64,000 bases of DNA from Candidatus Limnocylindrales bacterium. Lineage in GTDB: Bacteria > Desulfobacterota > Binatia > UBA1149 > CAITLU01. The stretch lies in the NCBI GenBank assembly GCA_035571835.1, contig DATNBU010000040.1, forward strand, positions 34,735 to 98,734, written 5' to 3'. Below, one piece after another: positions 42,661-51,598 of the stretch. Under the pieces are notes generated by a model. It saw only the letters and a program-made list of their open reading frames with translations, was not told where the DNA came from and searched no databases. A program made the translations under genes and the position numbers. Each line of letters starts with the position of its first letter. Position 1 is the stretch's first letter.

Positions 42661-44181
42661 TCAAGCCACACGTGCTCGCTTCACTCCTGTCTCTCGTCGC
42701 TCCAGCGATGCGGCCTCGTCGGTCGGCACCCGGTACTGCAACGCTTCTGAAACATGTGCGACGTCGGTCTCGTCACTTCCGTCCAGGCACGCGATGGTGC
42801 GCGCCACACCAATCGTTCGCGAGATGCCGCGTGCAGATAACGCCATCGAGCGTGACGCACGCGCGAGCAGCCTTTCTGCATTCGGGGAGAGAGACGTGGC
42901 GGCGCTGCGTTGCCGCCGTTGGCGCGCAGCGCAAACACGTGCGCGAACAGTCGGACTGCTTTCTTCGTTCGTGTCCGTCCGCAACTCGTCCACATCGATG
43001 CTGGGAACGTCGACATAAAGATCGATTCTATCGAGCAGCGGTCCACTGATGCGTGCGCGATAACGCGCGACATCGCCGTCGCTGCAGCGGCACTCCCTCA
43101 AGCCCGTCCGCCAGTACCCGCATGGACACGGGTTCATCGCCGCCACCAGCAGAAACCGCGCCGGAAACGTAACTTTCGCGCCCGCGCGGCTGATCGTCAG
43201 TTTCTTGTCCTCGAGCGGCTCGCGAAGCTGATTGAGGATACGCGGCGAGAACTCGGGGAGCTCGTCGAGGAACAGCACGCCGTTGTGCGCGAGGCTGATC
43301 TCGCCGGGATGCGGCCAGGAGCCGCCGCCGACCAGGCCCGCGCCCGACGTCGTGTGGTGCGGCGCGCGCCACGGACGCTCGAGCACGAGCGCCGCATCGC
43401 CCTTGGCGCGGGCGACGCTGTAGACCGATGTCGTCTGGATGGCTTCCGCGACGGTCAGAGGTGGCAACAGCGTCGTCAGCCTTCGCGCCAGCATCGTCTT
43501 GCCGGCACCGGGCGGTCCGGAAAACAGCAGCGGGTGCTCGCCGACGGCCGCAATCTCCAGCGCGCGCTTGGCGACGCGAAGGCCTCGAACCTCCGCAATG
43601 TCGACGTCGTCGTTGCGTGAAGCCGCCGCGAGCAGCGCAGCGGCATTTGTGCGAACCGGTGTCGCCGTGAAATTTCCTTTGACGAGGTCGAGCGCTTCGC
43701 GAAACGTCGAGGCTCCGAACACGTCGACGCCCTCGGCGAGTGCGGCTTCGCGCGCATTGTCCCTGGCGACGACGATGCGCTTCGGACCGTCGCGCGCGGT
43801 CGCGATTGCGGCGGGCAGGGCGCCCGCGACGGGTCGCAAAGATCCGTCGAGCCCGAGCTCGGCCAGGAACACCGCCGACGCGATGTTCTGCGCGGGAACT
43901 TTTCCGTCCGCGGCCGCGATCGCCACCGCGATCGCGAGATCGAAGCCCGAACCGGCCTTGCGGCGCGAAGCCGGAGACAAATTCACCGAGCACCGCGAGC
44001 CAGGAAATGAGCCGAACGCGTCGCGAACGGCTGTACGCACGCGCTCGGCGCCTTCTCGTACCGCCGCGTCGGGCAGCCCGACGATGATGAAGTACGGAAG
44101 CCCGGTCGCGATGCTGGCTTCGACTTCGACGAGGTAGCTGTCGACTCCCTGGTGCGCGGCGGTTCGCGTGACGGCGTACAC
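42661..44181 (-). CDS. comM: ComM/YifB family magnesium-chelatase-like AAA+ ATPase
   Basis: 506 residues from GTG 44181, full length. The N-terminal ChlI-like domain (VEVEASIATGLPYFIIVGLPD, VNLSPASRRKAGSGFDLAIA) is followed by the AAA+ domain with Walker A GPPGAGKT (~222), Walker B VLFLDELPEF and the ComM hallmark MNPCPCGYWR with a zinc-type Cys cluster. The C-terminal helical part ends ISRTIGVARTIACLDG. ComM is a hexameric helicase that promotes branch migration during natural transformation. Together with DprA at 57045 it hints at DNA uptake or at RecA-related recombination. Confidence 0.93.
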   Translation of the reverse strand: MYAVTRTAAHQGVDSYLVEVEASIATGLPYFIIVGLPDAAVREGAERVRTAVRDAFGSFPGSRCSVNLSPASRRKAGSGFDLAIAVAIAAADGKVPAQNIASAVFLAELGLDGSLRPVAGALPAAIATARDGPKRIVVARDNAREAALAEGVDVFGASTFREALDLVKGNFTATPVRTNAAALLAAASRNDDVDIAEVRGLRVAKRALEIAAVGEHPLLFSGPPGAGKTMLARRLTTLLPPLTVAEAIQTTSVYSVARAKGDAALVLERPWRAPHHTTSGAGLVGGGSWPHPGEISLAHNGVLFLDELPEFSPRILNQLREPLEDKKLTISRAGAKVTFPARFLLVAAMNPCPCGYWRTGLRECRCSDGDVARYRARISGPLLDRIDLYVDVPSIDVDELRTDTNEESSPTVRARVCAARQRRQRSAATSLSPNAERLLARASRSMALSARGISRTIGVARTIACLDGSDETDVAHVSEALQYRVPTDEAASLERRETGVKRARVA

Positions 44182-44290
44182 GCGGCGTTCTCGCGCGATC
44201 GTGCGTGCGACGTCAATGACACCGCCGACATGATCAGCGTTGGTGTTTACACGCGGCCAGCGGAGCCGCAGCCAGGCCGATAGCCCGCGC

Positions 44291-44926
44291 TTACGAAACC
44301 TTCGGCACTGCCATCCCGCGCTTCACCGCATCGCGCGCCCCGACGCGCTCTACCCACGCGCCGAGCGCCGGCATCTCGCGCACCTTGTCCGGCATCATCG
44401 CCGAGAACGGTCCCCACGCGGCTGCTATCCACGGATAGCTCGCCATGTCGGCGATCGAATAGTCGCCGGCGATATACTCGCGCCCATCGAGCGCGCCGCT
44501 GAAGACGGTCATCAGCCGCACCGATTCGTCGAGATAGCGCTGGATCGCCGGTGCGAGCTTTTCCGGATGCGTGTTCATCCAGTAGTTGACCTGGCCGAGG
44601 AACGGACCGATGCCCGCCATCTGGAACATCAGCCATTCGAGGGCGAGTGCGCGCTCGCGCGGCTCGGTCGCGAGGAAGCGCCCGTGCTTTTCGGCGAGGT
44701 AGATCATGATCGCGCCCGACTCGAAGATCGCCAGCGGTCCGCCGGCGGCATCGTGGTCGACGATGGCCGGGACCTTGCCGTTCGGATTGATGGCCCGGAA
44801 CTGGGGCGTGTGCTGCTCGCCTTTGACAAGGTCGACCGGGATCGTCTTGTACGGCAGGCCGAGCTCCTCCAGCAGAACCGAAACCTTGCGGCCGTTCGGC
44901 GTGGTCCACGTATACAGATCGATCAT
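44291..44926 (-). CDS. Glutathione S-transferase, YghU/Nu-like
   Basis: 211 residues from ATG 44926. It opens MIDLYTWTTPNGRKVSVLLEELGLPY, the TxNG.K active-site motif of Nu-class (YghU/YfcG) enzymes, which use disulfide-bond reductase chemistry with glutathione. NPNGKVPAIVDHD and FESGAIMIYLAEKHG follow, then the helical domain (YIAGDYSIADMASYPWI). It appears to be a single gene, divergent from ppk1. Confidence 0.9.
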   Translation of the reverse strand: MIDLYTWTTPNGRKVSVLLEELGLPYKTIPVDLVKGEQHTPQFRAINPNGKVPAIVDHDAAGGPLAIFESGAIMIYLAEKHGRFLATEPRERALALEWLMFQMAGIGPFLGQVNYWMNTHPEKLAPAIQRYLDESVRLMTVFSGALDGREYIAGDYSIADMASYPWIAAAWGPFSAMMPDKVREMPALGAWVERVGARDAVKRGMAVPKVS

Positions 44927-45135
44927 GTGGTGTACTCCTCGGTGCCGCTGCTGACCTTTTCGCGGCCACGATGCAACCCGGCGCGCCGTTTGTCGCACTC
45001 GCGACCTACCCCGATGCGTGGCAATCTAACCATACGCTCACATTGACACTTCACTGTCCGCCGTCCTTAGTGAACCGGTCCTCCTTCCGGCTGCCGGACT
45101 GACCGGCTTTCGGGCGATGGGGACGGCGATTTCCG

Positions 45136-47286
45136 ATGAAAACCGACGCGGCCACGACGATCTCGCTCGATGCACCCGAGGCGTTCCTGAACAGGGAGCT
45201 GAGCTGGCTCGCGTTCGCGCGCCGCGTGCTCGAGCTAGCGGCCGACGTCGATCTTCCGCTTCTCGAACGCGTCAAGTTCGTCGGCATCCACGCGATGCTG
45301 CACGACGAGTTCCTGATGAAACGCGTCGGCGGACTGCTCGAGCAATGCCGCAAGGGAAGCAGCAAGAGATCGGTCGACGGCCGCACTCCGTTCGAGGAGC
45401 TTGCGGCGTGCCGCTCCGAGATCCGCGAGCAGATCCGCATCGTCTCCCTGCTGATGGTCGAAGAAATCCTGCCCGCGATGCGTTCGGCCGGAATTCCGCT
45501 TCTCGACTGGGACGAGCTGATCGACGAGCAGCGCACGCTGCTGCGCGACGATTTCGAACAGACGGTGCTGCCGGTTCTGACGCCGCTGGCGATCGATGCC
45601 GAGCACCCGTTTCCGTTCATCGGCGGGCAGGGCCTGAACCTTCTGATTCTGGTGCCCGGCTCGTCGGGCGGACGCGAGCGGATCGTGCAGCTCAAGGTTC
45701 CGACCAACCGCTCACGATGGGTTCCCGTTCCCGGCACCAGCGGCTTCGTCGCGATCGAGCAGGTGATTGCGGCCAACCTCGACCTCGTGCTCGTCGGAAG
45801 CGGACCGTTCCGGCCGTATCTGTTCCAGGTCACGCGGTCCGCGGAAGGGCAGGTCAACGAAACCGAAGACACCGAAGACGGCGACAGCCTGCTGCCGGGA
45901 GACATCGTCCGGCAGGTCACGCGTGATCTGAAGGCGCGGCGCTTCGCCGGAGTCTCGGGCCTCAAGGTCAGCGATGACATGCCGGTCGAGCTCCAGCGGT
46001 GGCTCGGCCGCCAGCTTCGCGTTTCGATCGACGACATCTATCCGAGCTCGGTGTTCCTCGGCCTGAGCGACATGATGTCGCTGCGCGTGGCGGGTGCCGA
46101 CAACCTGCTGCTGCCGGCGCACGAGCCCGTCGATCATCCGCGCTTGCGCTCGTACGTGGGCGAGACGCCGCCTTCCATCTTCGAGGAGATCGCGCGAGGC
46201 GACATCCTGCTTCATCACCCGTACCACAGCTTCGAGTCGTCCGTCGTCCGCTTCCTTGCGGAGGCGGCCGAGGATCCGAAGGTGCTCGCGATCAAGATCA
46301 CGATCTATCGGACCAATCGGGATTCGCCGATCATCCGTGCGCTCGCCGAAGCGGCTCGCCAGGGAAAGCAGGTTGCCGTGCTGGTCGAGATCACGGCACG
46401 CTTCGACGAAGCGCCGAACATCGCGTGGGGGCAGCTTCTCGAGCGCGAAGGCGTGCACGTCTCGTACGGCGTCGAGAAGCTTAAGACCCACGTCAAGCTT
46501 GCGCTCGTCGTGCGCGAAGAGGGAAGCAAGCTTCGCCAGTACGTGCACATCGGCACCGGCAACTACCACACCGGAACCGCACGAATCTACGAAGACATCG
46601 GCCTGCTGAGCTCCAACAAGCCGCTGGCGCGCGACGTGGCGATGCTGTTCAACCAGCTGACGGGAGCGCTCAAGTCGCGCGCGTACGACAAGCTGATCGT
46701 CGCGCCGCAGGACATGCGCTCGCGCTTCATCGAACGCATACGGCGCGAGGCCGAGAACGCGAAGGCTGGGCGCCCGTCGGGAATCCGCGCCAAGATGAAT
46801 CAGCTGCAGGATCAGGAATTGATCCGCGAGCTGTACGAAGCCGGCCGTGCGGGCGTGCCGATCGTGCTGCACGTGCGCGGGCTGTGCTGCATCCGACCGC
46901 AGGTACCCGGACTTTCCGAGAACATCCGCGTGTTCAGCGTCGTCGGCCGCTTTCTCGAGCACGCGCGCATCTACGAATTCGCCAACCGCGGCTCACCCGA
47001 ATACTTCCTCGGGTCGGCCGACTGGATGAAGCGCAACCTCGACCGTCGCGTCGAGAGCGTCGCGCCCGTCGAGGATGCCGAGGCCCGGCGCGAGTTGGCG
47101 GCCATTCTCGACGTCTACGACTCCGACAATTACTCGTGCTGGGAATGCAACCCGGATGGCTCGTACACGCGGCGCAGGCCCGCACCCGGAGAGCCGCGCC
47201 GCGCTTCGCAGGAAGTATTCCTTGCGCTCGCCGCGAGTCAGAAGAAGCCCGAGCGTCCCTCACGCCGGCGGCGGCGCAAGGATTGA
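45136..47286 (+). CDS. ppk1: Polyphosphate kinase 1
   Basis: 716 residues, the normal length. N-terminal FLNRELSWLAFARRVLELA is the PPK1 signature. The catalytic core has IKITIYRTN, KQVAVLVEITARFDE, the autophosphorylated His452 in EKLKTHVKLALVVR, then YVHIGTGNYHTGTARIYED, and the C-terminal phospholipase-D-like half has RGLCCIRPQVPG and SADWMKRNLDRRVE. It polymerises the gamma-phosphate of ATP into polyphosphate. TTGACA at 45043 could be its -35 box, but the -10 is poor and I see no convincing Pho box. The ppx gene follows immediately. Confidence 0.97.
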   Translation: MKTDAATTISLDAPEAFLNRELSWLAFARRVLELAADVDLPLLERVKFVGIHAMLHDEFLMKRVGGLLEQCRKGSSKRSVDGRTPFEELAACRSEIREQIRIVSLLMVEEILPAMRSAGIPLLDWDELIDEQRTLLRDDFEQTVLPVLTPLAIDAEHPFPFIGGQGLNLLILVPGSSGGRERIVQLKVPTNRSRWVPVPGTSGFVAIEQVIAANLDLVLVGSGPFRPYLFQVTRSAEGQVNETEDTEDGDSLLPGDIVRQVTRDLKARRFAGVSGLKVSDDMPVELQRWLGRQLRVSIDDIYPSSVFLGLSDMMSLRVAGADNLLLPAHEPVDHPRLRSYVGETPPSIFEEIARGDILLHHPYHSFESSVVRFLAEAAEDPKVLAIKITIYRTNRDSPIIRALAEAARQGKQVAVLVEITARFDEAPNIAWGQLLEREGVHVSYGVEKLKTHVKLALVVREEGSKLRQYVHIGTGNYHTGTARIYEDIGLLSSNKPLARDVAMLFNQLTGALKSRAYDKLIVAPQDMRSRFIERIRREAENAKAGRPSGIRAKMNQLQDQELIRELYEAGRAGVPIVLHVRGLCCIRPQVPGLSENIRVFSVVGRFLEHARIYEFANRGSPEYFLGSADWMKRNLDRRVESVAPVEDAEARRELAAILDVYDSDNYSCWECNPDGSYTRRRPAPGEPRRASQEVFLALAASQKKPERPSRRRRRKD

Positions 47287-47288
47287 AC

Positions 47289-48911
47289 TTGCAGCATTCG
47301 GTCATTGCCGTCATCGATCTCGGATCGAACTCCGCCCGCATCGTCGTTTTCCGTGCCACCGCCGGCGGCGTTCTCGATGTCGTTGCGGACGAGCACGTCT
47401 CGCTGCGGCTGATCCGCGGGCTCGACAAGAAAGGCCTGCTTCGCGACAAGGCGATCGACGGCGCCGTGCGATTGCTCAGCGACTTTCGAAAGCTCGCCGA
47501 CGGCGCCGGCGCCGGCCGGATCCTCGCATTCGGCACTGCGGCCCTGCGCGAAGCCGGCAACAAGGACGAGCTGCTCGCGCGCGCGCGCAAGGAGAGCGGC
47601 ATCCGTCTTTTGATCCTCGACGGCGACGAAGAAGGGCGGGCGGGATTTCTCGGCGCGGTCTATGGCCTGCCGGTCGAAGACGGGATCGTCTTCGACATCG
47701 GCGGCGGCAGTGCGCAGATCACGCACTTTCGCGGTCGCCGCCAGAAGCGTACCACGAGTCTTCCGCTCGGTGCGCTGCGGCTTGCCGATCGCTTCCTCAA
47801 GTCCGATCCGCCGGCGGCGTCCGAGATCCAGAAGCTGCGTCTTCACGTACGACGTCTGCTGGCCAAGGAGAAGATAGGAAAACTCGCTGACGGCGCGCGC
47901 GTGATCGGTACCGGCGGCACAGTCCGCAACCTGGCGAAGGTCGCGGCCAAGCACTGGAGCTATCCGATCCTGAGGCTTCACGGATACGAGCTGAGCTTCG
48001 CGCGGCTGCGCGAGCTGCGCGCGCTGTTTTTGTCGCGCGACTCCGCTTCGCGCGGATCGCTGCCGGGTCTCAACTCGAGCCGCGCGGATTCGATCATTGC
48101 CGGCGGTATCGTTGCCGAGACGATCCTGGAGGCCTGCGGCGGCACTCGTTTTCTCGTCGCCGGTTATGGAATGCGCGAAGGCTCGGTGCTTGCGGCGGGC
48201 GGCGGTCAGCTGCCGTCGCCCGAACATGTCCGCAAAATGGCCATCGGTGCCTTCGCCGCGCGCTTCGCGAGCTGCGAGCGGGAACGAGCCGTGCGCCGCG
48301 CGCGCATCGTTCTGTCGCTGTACGACCAGCTCGAGCCGTTTCCCGATCCCACGTGGCGCGAGATGCTGCTGCATGCGGCCATCGTCGTCGACGCGGGGCG
48401 CAGCATCGACTTCTACCGGATGCATTCGCACAGCGGCGAGATGATCCGCTCGAGCGGGCTTGCGGGTTTCAGTCATCGCGGCATCGCGATCCTGTCGTCG
48501 ATCGTCGAGATGGCCGACGTGGAAGGCTGGGATCCGCGCAAATGTTCGCCGCCGCTCGCTGCGGACGACTACGACGCACTCGAGCGCGCCGGTGTGCTCC
48601 TGTGTCTTTCGGATGCGATCGAGCAGCGGCGGCCGCCGGGTCTTGCGACCGCCGCACGCGGAAAGACGAAGGGCAGTGCGTTCGTCATTTCCGATCCCGG
48701 CATGACGAGCTGGGACGATGCGTATGTTTCCAGGCGCTTCCGCCAGGCTTTCGGCAAGGATCTGGTGTTTTCGGGCTCGCCGGCGAGCGCCGAGCCCGCG
48801 AAAGTCTCTGACGATGCGCCGGAATCCGCTGAGCCCTCCGGCAAAAGAGCCCGGCCCTCGCGCAGCAAGAAACCCGCGGCCCGAGACAAACGCGCAAAGA
48901 AGAAGAAGTAG
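47289..48911 (+). CDS. ppx: Ppx/GppA phosphatase family protein (exopolyphosphatase)
   Basis: 540 residues from TTG 47289, which sits six bases after AAGGA at the end of ppk1; a TTG at 47283 overlapping the ppk1 stop is the alternative. The actin-like fold is seen in VIAVIDLGSNSARIVVF, ILAFGTAALREAGN, VFDIGGGSAQITHF and ARVIGTGGTVRNLA; the C-terminal HD-like domain has MLLHAAIVVDAGRSIDFYRMHSHSGEMI. It hydrolyses polyphosphate, opposing Ppk1, or possibly pppGpp. A Lys/Arg-rich tail (KRARPSRSKKPAARDKRAKKKK region) could bind polyanions. The rare start and tight spacing imply translation linked to ppk1. Confidence 0.9.
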   Translation: MQHSVIAVIDLGSNSARIVVFRATAGGVLDVVADEHVSLRLIRGLDKKGLLRDKAIDGAVRLLSDFRKLADGAGAGRILAFGTAALREAGNKDELLARARKESGIRLLILDGDEEGRAGFLGAVYGLPVEDGIVFDIGGGSAQITHFRGRRQKRTTSLPLGALRLADRFLKSDPPAASEIQKLRLHVRRLLAKEKIGKLADGARVIGTGGTVRNLAKVAAKHWSYPILRLHGYELSFARLRELRALFLSRDSASRGSLPGLNSSRADSIIAGGIVAETILEACGGTRFLVAGYGMREGSVLAAGGGQLPSPEHVRKMAIGAFAARFASCERERAVRRARIVLSLYDQLEPFPDPTWREMLLHAAIVVDAGRSIDFYRMHSHSGEMIRSSGLAGFSHRGIAILSSIVEMADVEGWDPRKCSPPLAADDYDALERAGVLLCLSDAIEQRRPPGLATAARGKTKGSAFVISDPGMTSWDDAYVSRRFRQAFGKDLVFSGSPASAEPAKVSDDAPESAEPSGKRARPSRSKKPAARDKRAKKKK

Positions 48912-48919
48912 CAGTCCGG

Positions 48920-49405
48920 CTAGCGGCCGCGGCTTGCGCGGCGGAACAGCGGGCGTTCGTCGTCGGCGGCGGCCTGGTACGTGACCGAGAAATCGTCGAA
49001 CGCGCTGAGCGCTTTTTCGATGTCCTTGCTGGCCTTGACCGCGAATGAATCGATCCCGCAGCGGCTCATCAGGAACATCTCGTCGCGCATGACGTCGCCG
49101 ACTGCGCGGATTTCGCCCTTGTAGCCGTGCCGGCTGCGCAGCATGCGCGAGGTCGTGTAACCGCGGCCGTCGGTGAACGACGGGAAGTCGACGGCGATGA
49201 GCGCCGCCCTGTCGCGTTCCGCGACGTCATCTGGCGACTCGTTGCTGCGCAGCAGCACGCCGATCGGCTCGCCGGCGGCGACGAGCGTCGGTGTTTCCGC
49301 GTTCCAGCGCGCGAGGCTCACGATCGCGTGAGAGCCGGCGGTCTCGTCATCGGCGACGAGATGCCATGCGTCGTCGACGATCCGCCTGTTTCTTACAACT
49401 TTCAT
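48920..49405 (-). CDS. DUF934 family protein, sulfite-reductase associated
   Basis: 161 residues from ATG 49405; the longer frame upstream overlaps cysI. DUF934 features: N-terminal MKVVRNRRIVDDAWHLVADD, then RDRAALIAVDFPSFTDGRGYTTSRMLR, the family core, and GEIRAVGDVMRDEMFLMSRCG. The family is found almost exclusively next to CysI-type sulfite reductases in assimilation operons; its role, perhaps electron delivery or assembly, is not proven. It is the last gene of the DUF2849-cysI-DUF934 unit. Confidence 0.88.
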   Translation of the reverse strand: MKVVRNRRIVDDAWHLVADDETAGSHAIVSLARWNAETPTLVAAGEPIGVLLRSNESPDDVAERDRAALIAVDFPSFTDGRGYTTSRMLRSRHGYKGEIRAVGDVMRDEMFLMSRCGIDSFAVKASKDIEKALSAFDDFSVTYQAAADDERPLFRRASRGR

Positions 49406-49445
49406 CGCGTGCGCCTCGCTTTGCGGTCGTTCCGACGTGCCCTGT

Positions 49446-51113
49446 TCATGCCGCGTAGGCCGCTTCCTTGAACGGCTCTGGTCCGAGCCGCCGGTAGCAG
49501 TCGAGGAAGATCTCATCGTCGCCGTTGCGCACTGCGAGGTACTTCGCCAGCACTTTCTCGACCGCGTCGGCGACCTGGTTCTCCTTGAGCGCCGGACCGA
49601 GGATGCGGCCGAGCGACGCGGAGTCGCTGTCGTGTCCGCCGAGCATCAGCTGGTAGACCTCTTCGCCGTTCTTGTTGATGCCGAGGATGCCGATGTTGCC
49701 CACGTGATGATGCCCGCACGCATTGATGCATCCGCTGATCTTGATGCTGCACGGACCGATGTCTTCCTGGTAGTCGATGTCGTCGAAACGCCGCGACAGC
49801 TCGAGCGACAGCGGGATCGATCGCGCATTGGCGAGCGCGCAGTAGTCGAGCCCGGGGCACGCGATGATGTCCGACAGCAGCCGGAAGTTCGGCGTTGCCA
49901 TGTCGAGCGCGACGAGCTGGTCGAACAGCTCCGCGAGGTCGGCGTCGCGCACGTCGGTCAGCACCATGTTCTGCGTGTGCGTGGTCCGCACCTCGCCGAA
50001 GCTGTAGCGGTCGGCGAGGTCGGCCACGCGATCGAGCTGCGTGTCGCTGATGTCGCCCGGCGGAATGCCTGGATGCTTGAGCGACAACACGACGATGTTG
50101 TAGCCGGCAACCTTGTGCGACAGCACGTTGGTCTTGCGCCAGCGTGCAAAGGCCGCATCCGTCCGCATCCGTTCGGCGAGCGCCGCCGCATCGCCGCGCG
50201 CCGAGCCTTCCGGCTGATACGCCGGAGGCTGGAAAAATGCCGCGATGCGCTCGACCTCCGAGCGCTCGAGCAGAAGCTCGGGCCTCCTGCTTCGCGCGAA
50301 GTCTTCCTCGACCCAGCGCGTGAACTCTTCGGCGCCGATCTCGTCGACGAGGATCTTGATGCGGGCCTTGTGCTTGTTGTCGCGCCGTCCGTGCAGGTTG
50401 TAGACGCGCAGGATCGACTCGAGATACGCGGGAAGATCGGCGTACTCGACGAACGGGCGGATTGCCGTCGCGATGAACGGCGTGCGCCCCATGCCGCCTC
50501 CGACCCAGATCTCGAACCCGCGCTTGCCTTCGGCGTTGTCGACGATGCGGATGCCGATGTCGTGGAATCGGATCGCGGCGCGGTCGTGCGACGGCGTACC
50601 GGTGATCGCGATCTTGAACTTGCGCGGCAGGAACGCGAATTCCGGATGGAACGTCGACCACTGGCGCAGCAGCTCGCAGTACGGGCGCGGATCCTCGATC
50701 TCGTCGGGCGCAACGCCGGCAAACGGATCGCTCGTGATGTTGCGGATGCAATTGCCGCTGGTCTGGATGGCATGCATCTCGACCGACGCGAGCTCGTCGA
50801 GAATGGTCGGAACGTCGCCGAGATGCGGCCAGTTGAACTGGATGTTCTGCCTGGTCGTGATGTGCCCGTAGCCGCGATCGTACGTGCGTGCGATGTGCGC
50901 GAGCTTGCGGACCTGCCTGCTGCTGAGCACGCCATACGGGACCGCAATGCGCAGCATGTACGCGTGAAGCTGCATGTAGAGGCCGTTCTGCAGGCGCAGC
51001 GGCTTGAACTCGTTCTCGGTGACTTCGCCGTCGATGCGGCGCTGGACCTGGCCGCGGAACTGGCGCGCCCGTTCTTCGACGATGGTCTGGTCGTAGCGGT
51101 CGTACTGGTACAT
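49446..51113 (-). CDS. cysI: Nitrite/sulfite reductase, CysI-type hemoprotein
   Basis: 555 residues from ATG 51113 (MYQYDRYDQ). Two ferredoxin-like half repeats and the siroheme/4Fe-4S domains are visible: GYGHITTRQNIQFNW, IQTSGNCIRNITSDPFAG, EIWVGGGMGRTPFI and the cluster ligands CPGLDYC (~419) and SGCINACGHHHVG (~459). The partners DUF2849 and DUF934 point to assimilatory sulfite, not nitrite, reduction, giving sulfide for cysteine. No CysJ flavoprotein or siroheme synthase is in the window, so the electron donor is probably ferredoxin or is encoded elsewhere. Confidence 0.93.
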   Translation of the reverse strand: MYQYDRYDQTIVEERARQFRGQVQRRIDGEVTENEFKPLRLQNGLYMQLHAYMLRIAVPYGVLSSRQVRKLAHIARTYDRGYGHITTRQNIQFNWPHLGDVPTILDELASVEMHAIQTSGNCIRNITSDPFAGVAPDEIEDPRPYCELLRQWSTFHPEFAFLPRKFKIAITGTPSHDRAAIRFHDIGIRIVDNAEGKRGFEIWVGGGMGRTPFIATAIRPFVEYADLPAYLESILRVYNLHGRRDNKHKARIKILVDEIGAEEFTRWVEEDFARSRRPELLLERSEVERIAAFFQPPAYQPEGSARGDAAALAERMRTDAAFARWRKTNVLSHKVAGYNIVVLSLKHPGIPPGDISDTQLDRVADLADRYSFGEVRTTHTQNMVLTDVRDADLAELFDQLVALDMATPNFRLLSDIIACPGLDYCALANARSIPLSLELSRRFDDIDYQEDIGPCSIKISGCINACGHHHVGNIGILGINKNGEEVYQLMLGGHDSDSASLGRILGPALKENQVADAVEKVLAKYLAVRNGDDEIFLDCYRRLGPEPFKEAAYAA

Positions 51114-51117
51114 CGGG

Positions 51118-51510
51118 TTATCCTTCTGCCTGCGCCGCGCGCTCGGCCTGCGCGGCACCCGCTGCGTGCGGCGCGTGCTCGGCCTGACCCGGGCTGCCGG
51201 ACGGTGAAGGCCCGGTGCGGTCGGGCCTTCGGTACGCCACGCTCGGCCCGCTCGCGCGGATCTCCTCGCGAGCGGTCAGCGGGTCGATGAGCGAGCCTTC
51301 GAGGCGCACGGGAAACGCGTAGGCGTCGGCAACCTCGCTTTCCTCGAGCACGGCTTCCGCCAGCATCGCGTCCCGCTCGGCTTCGGTTGCGACAGGATGC
51401 GCGTCCTGGAGACGCGGCGACCAGCTTCGGTCGGTGCGGCGGTACGCCGGCCCGCCGCTGGCGAGAAAGTTCGCGGTTACGACGAAATGTGTTCCCTTCG
51501 GGGTAGCCAT
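51118..51510 (-). CDS. DUF2849 domain protein, sulfite-reductase associated
   Basis: 130 residues. The DUF2849 core is KGTHFVVTANFLASGGPAYRR, TDRSWSPRLQDAH, EVADAYAFPVRLEG and TAREEIRASGPSVAYRR. The last ~35 residues are an Ala/Glu-rich low-complexity extension (AGAAQAERAAQAEG) beyond the usual family end. It lies four bases before cysI. The family is a small protein of unknown activity that co-occurs with CysI and DUF934, so an accessory role in sulfite reduction is likely. Confidence 0.87.
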   Translation of the reverse strand: MATPKGTHFVVTANFLASGGPAYRRTDRSWSPRLQDAHPVATEAERDAMLAEAVLEESEVADAYAFPVRLEGSLIDPLTAREEIRASGPSVAYRRPDRTGPSPSGSPGQAEHAPHAAGAAQAERAAQAEG

Positions 51511-51550
51511 GACCGGCGATTATGACGCCGGTTGGGGAATATACAAAAGG

Positions 51551-51563
51551 CATAATATCTATG
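51551..51563. promoter_or_regulatory. LysR-type binding site in the sulfite-reductase / regulator intergenic region
   Basis: CATA-ATATC-TATG is an AT-rich interrupted palindrome of the LysR-box kind, centred in the 88-base gap between the divergent DUF2849 and LysR genes. A wider GGCAT...ATGCC pair (51549-51574) encloses it. This short gap must contain both promoters. Confidence 0.5.
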
Positions 51564-51598
51564 ACGACCATGCCCATTAGTTATGCTACGCTCAGGTC

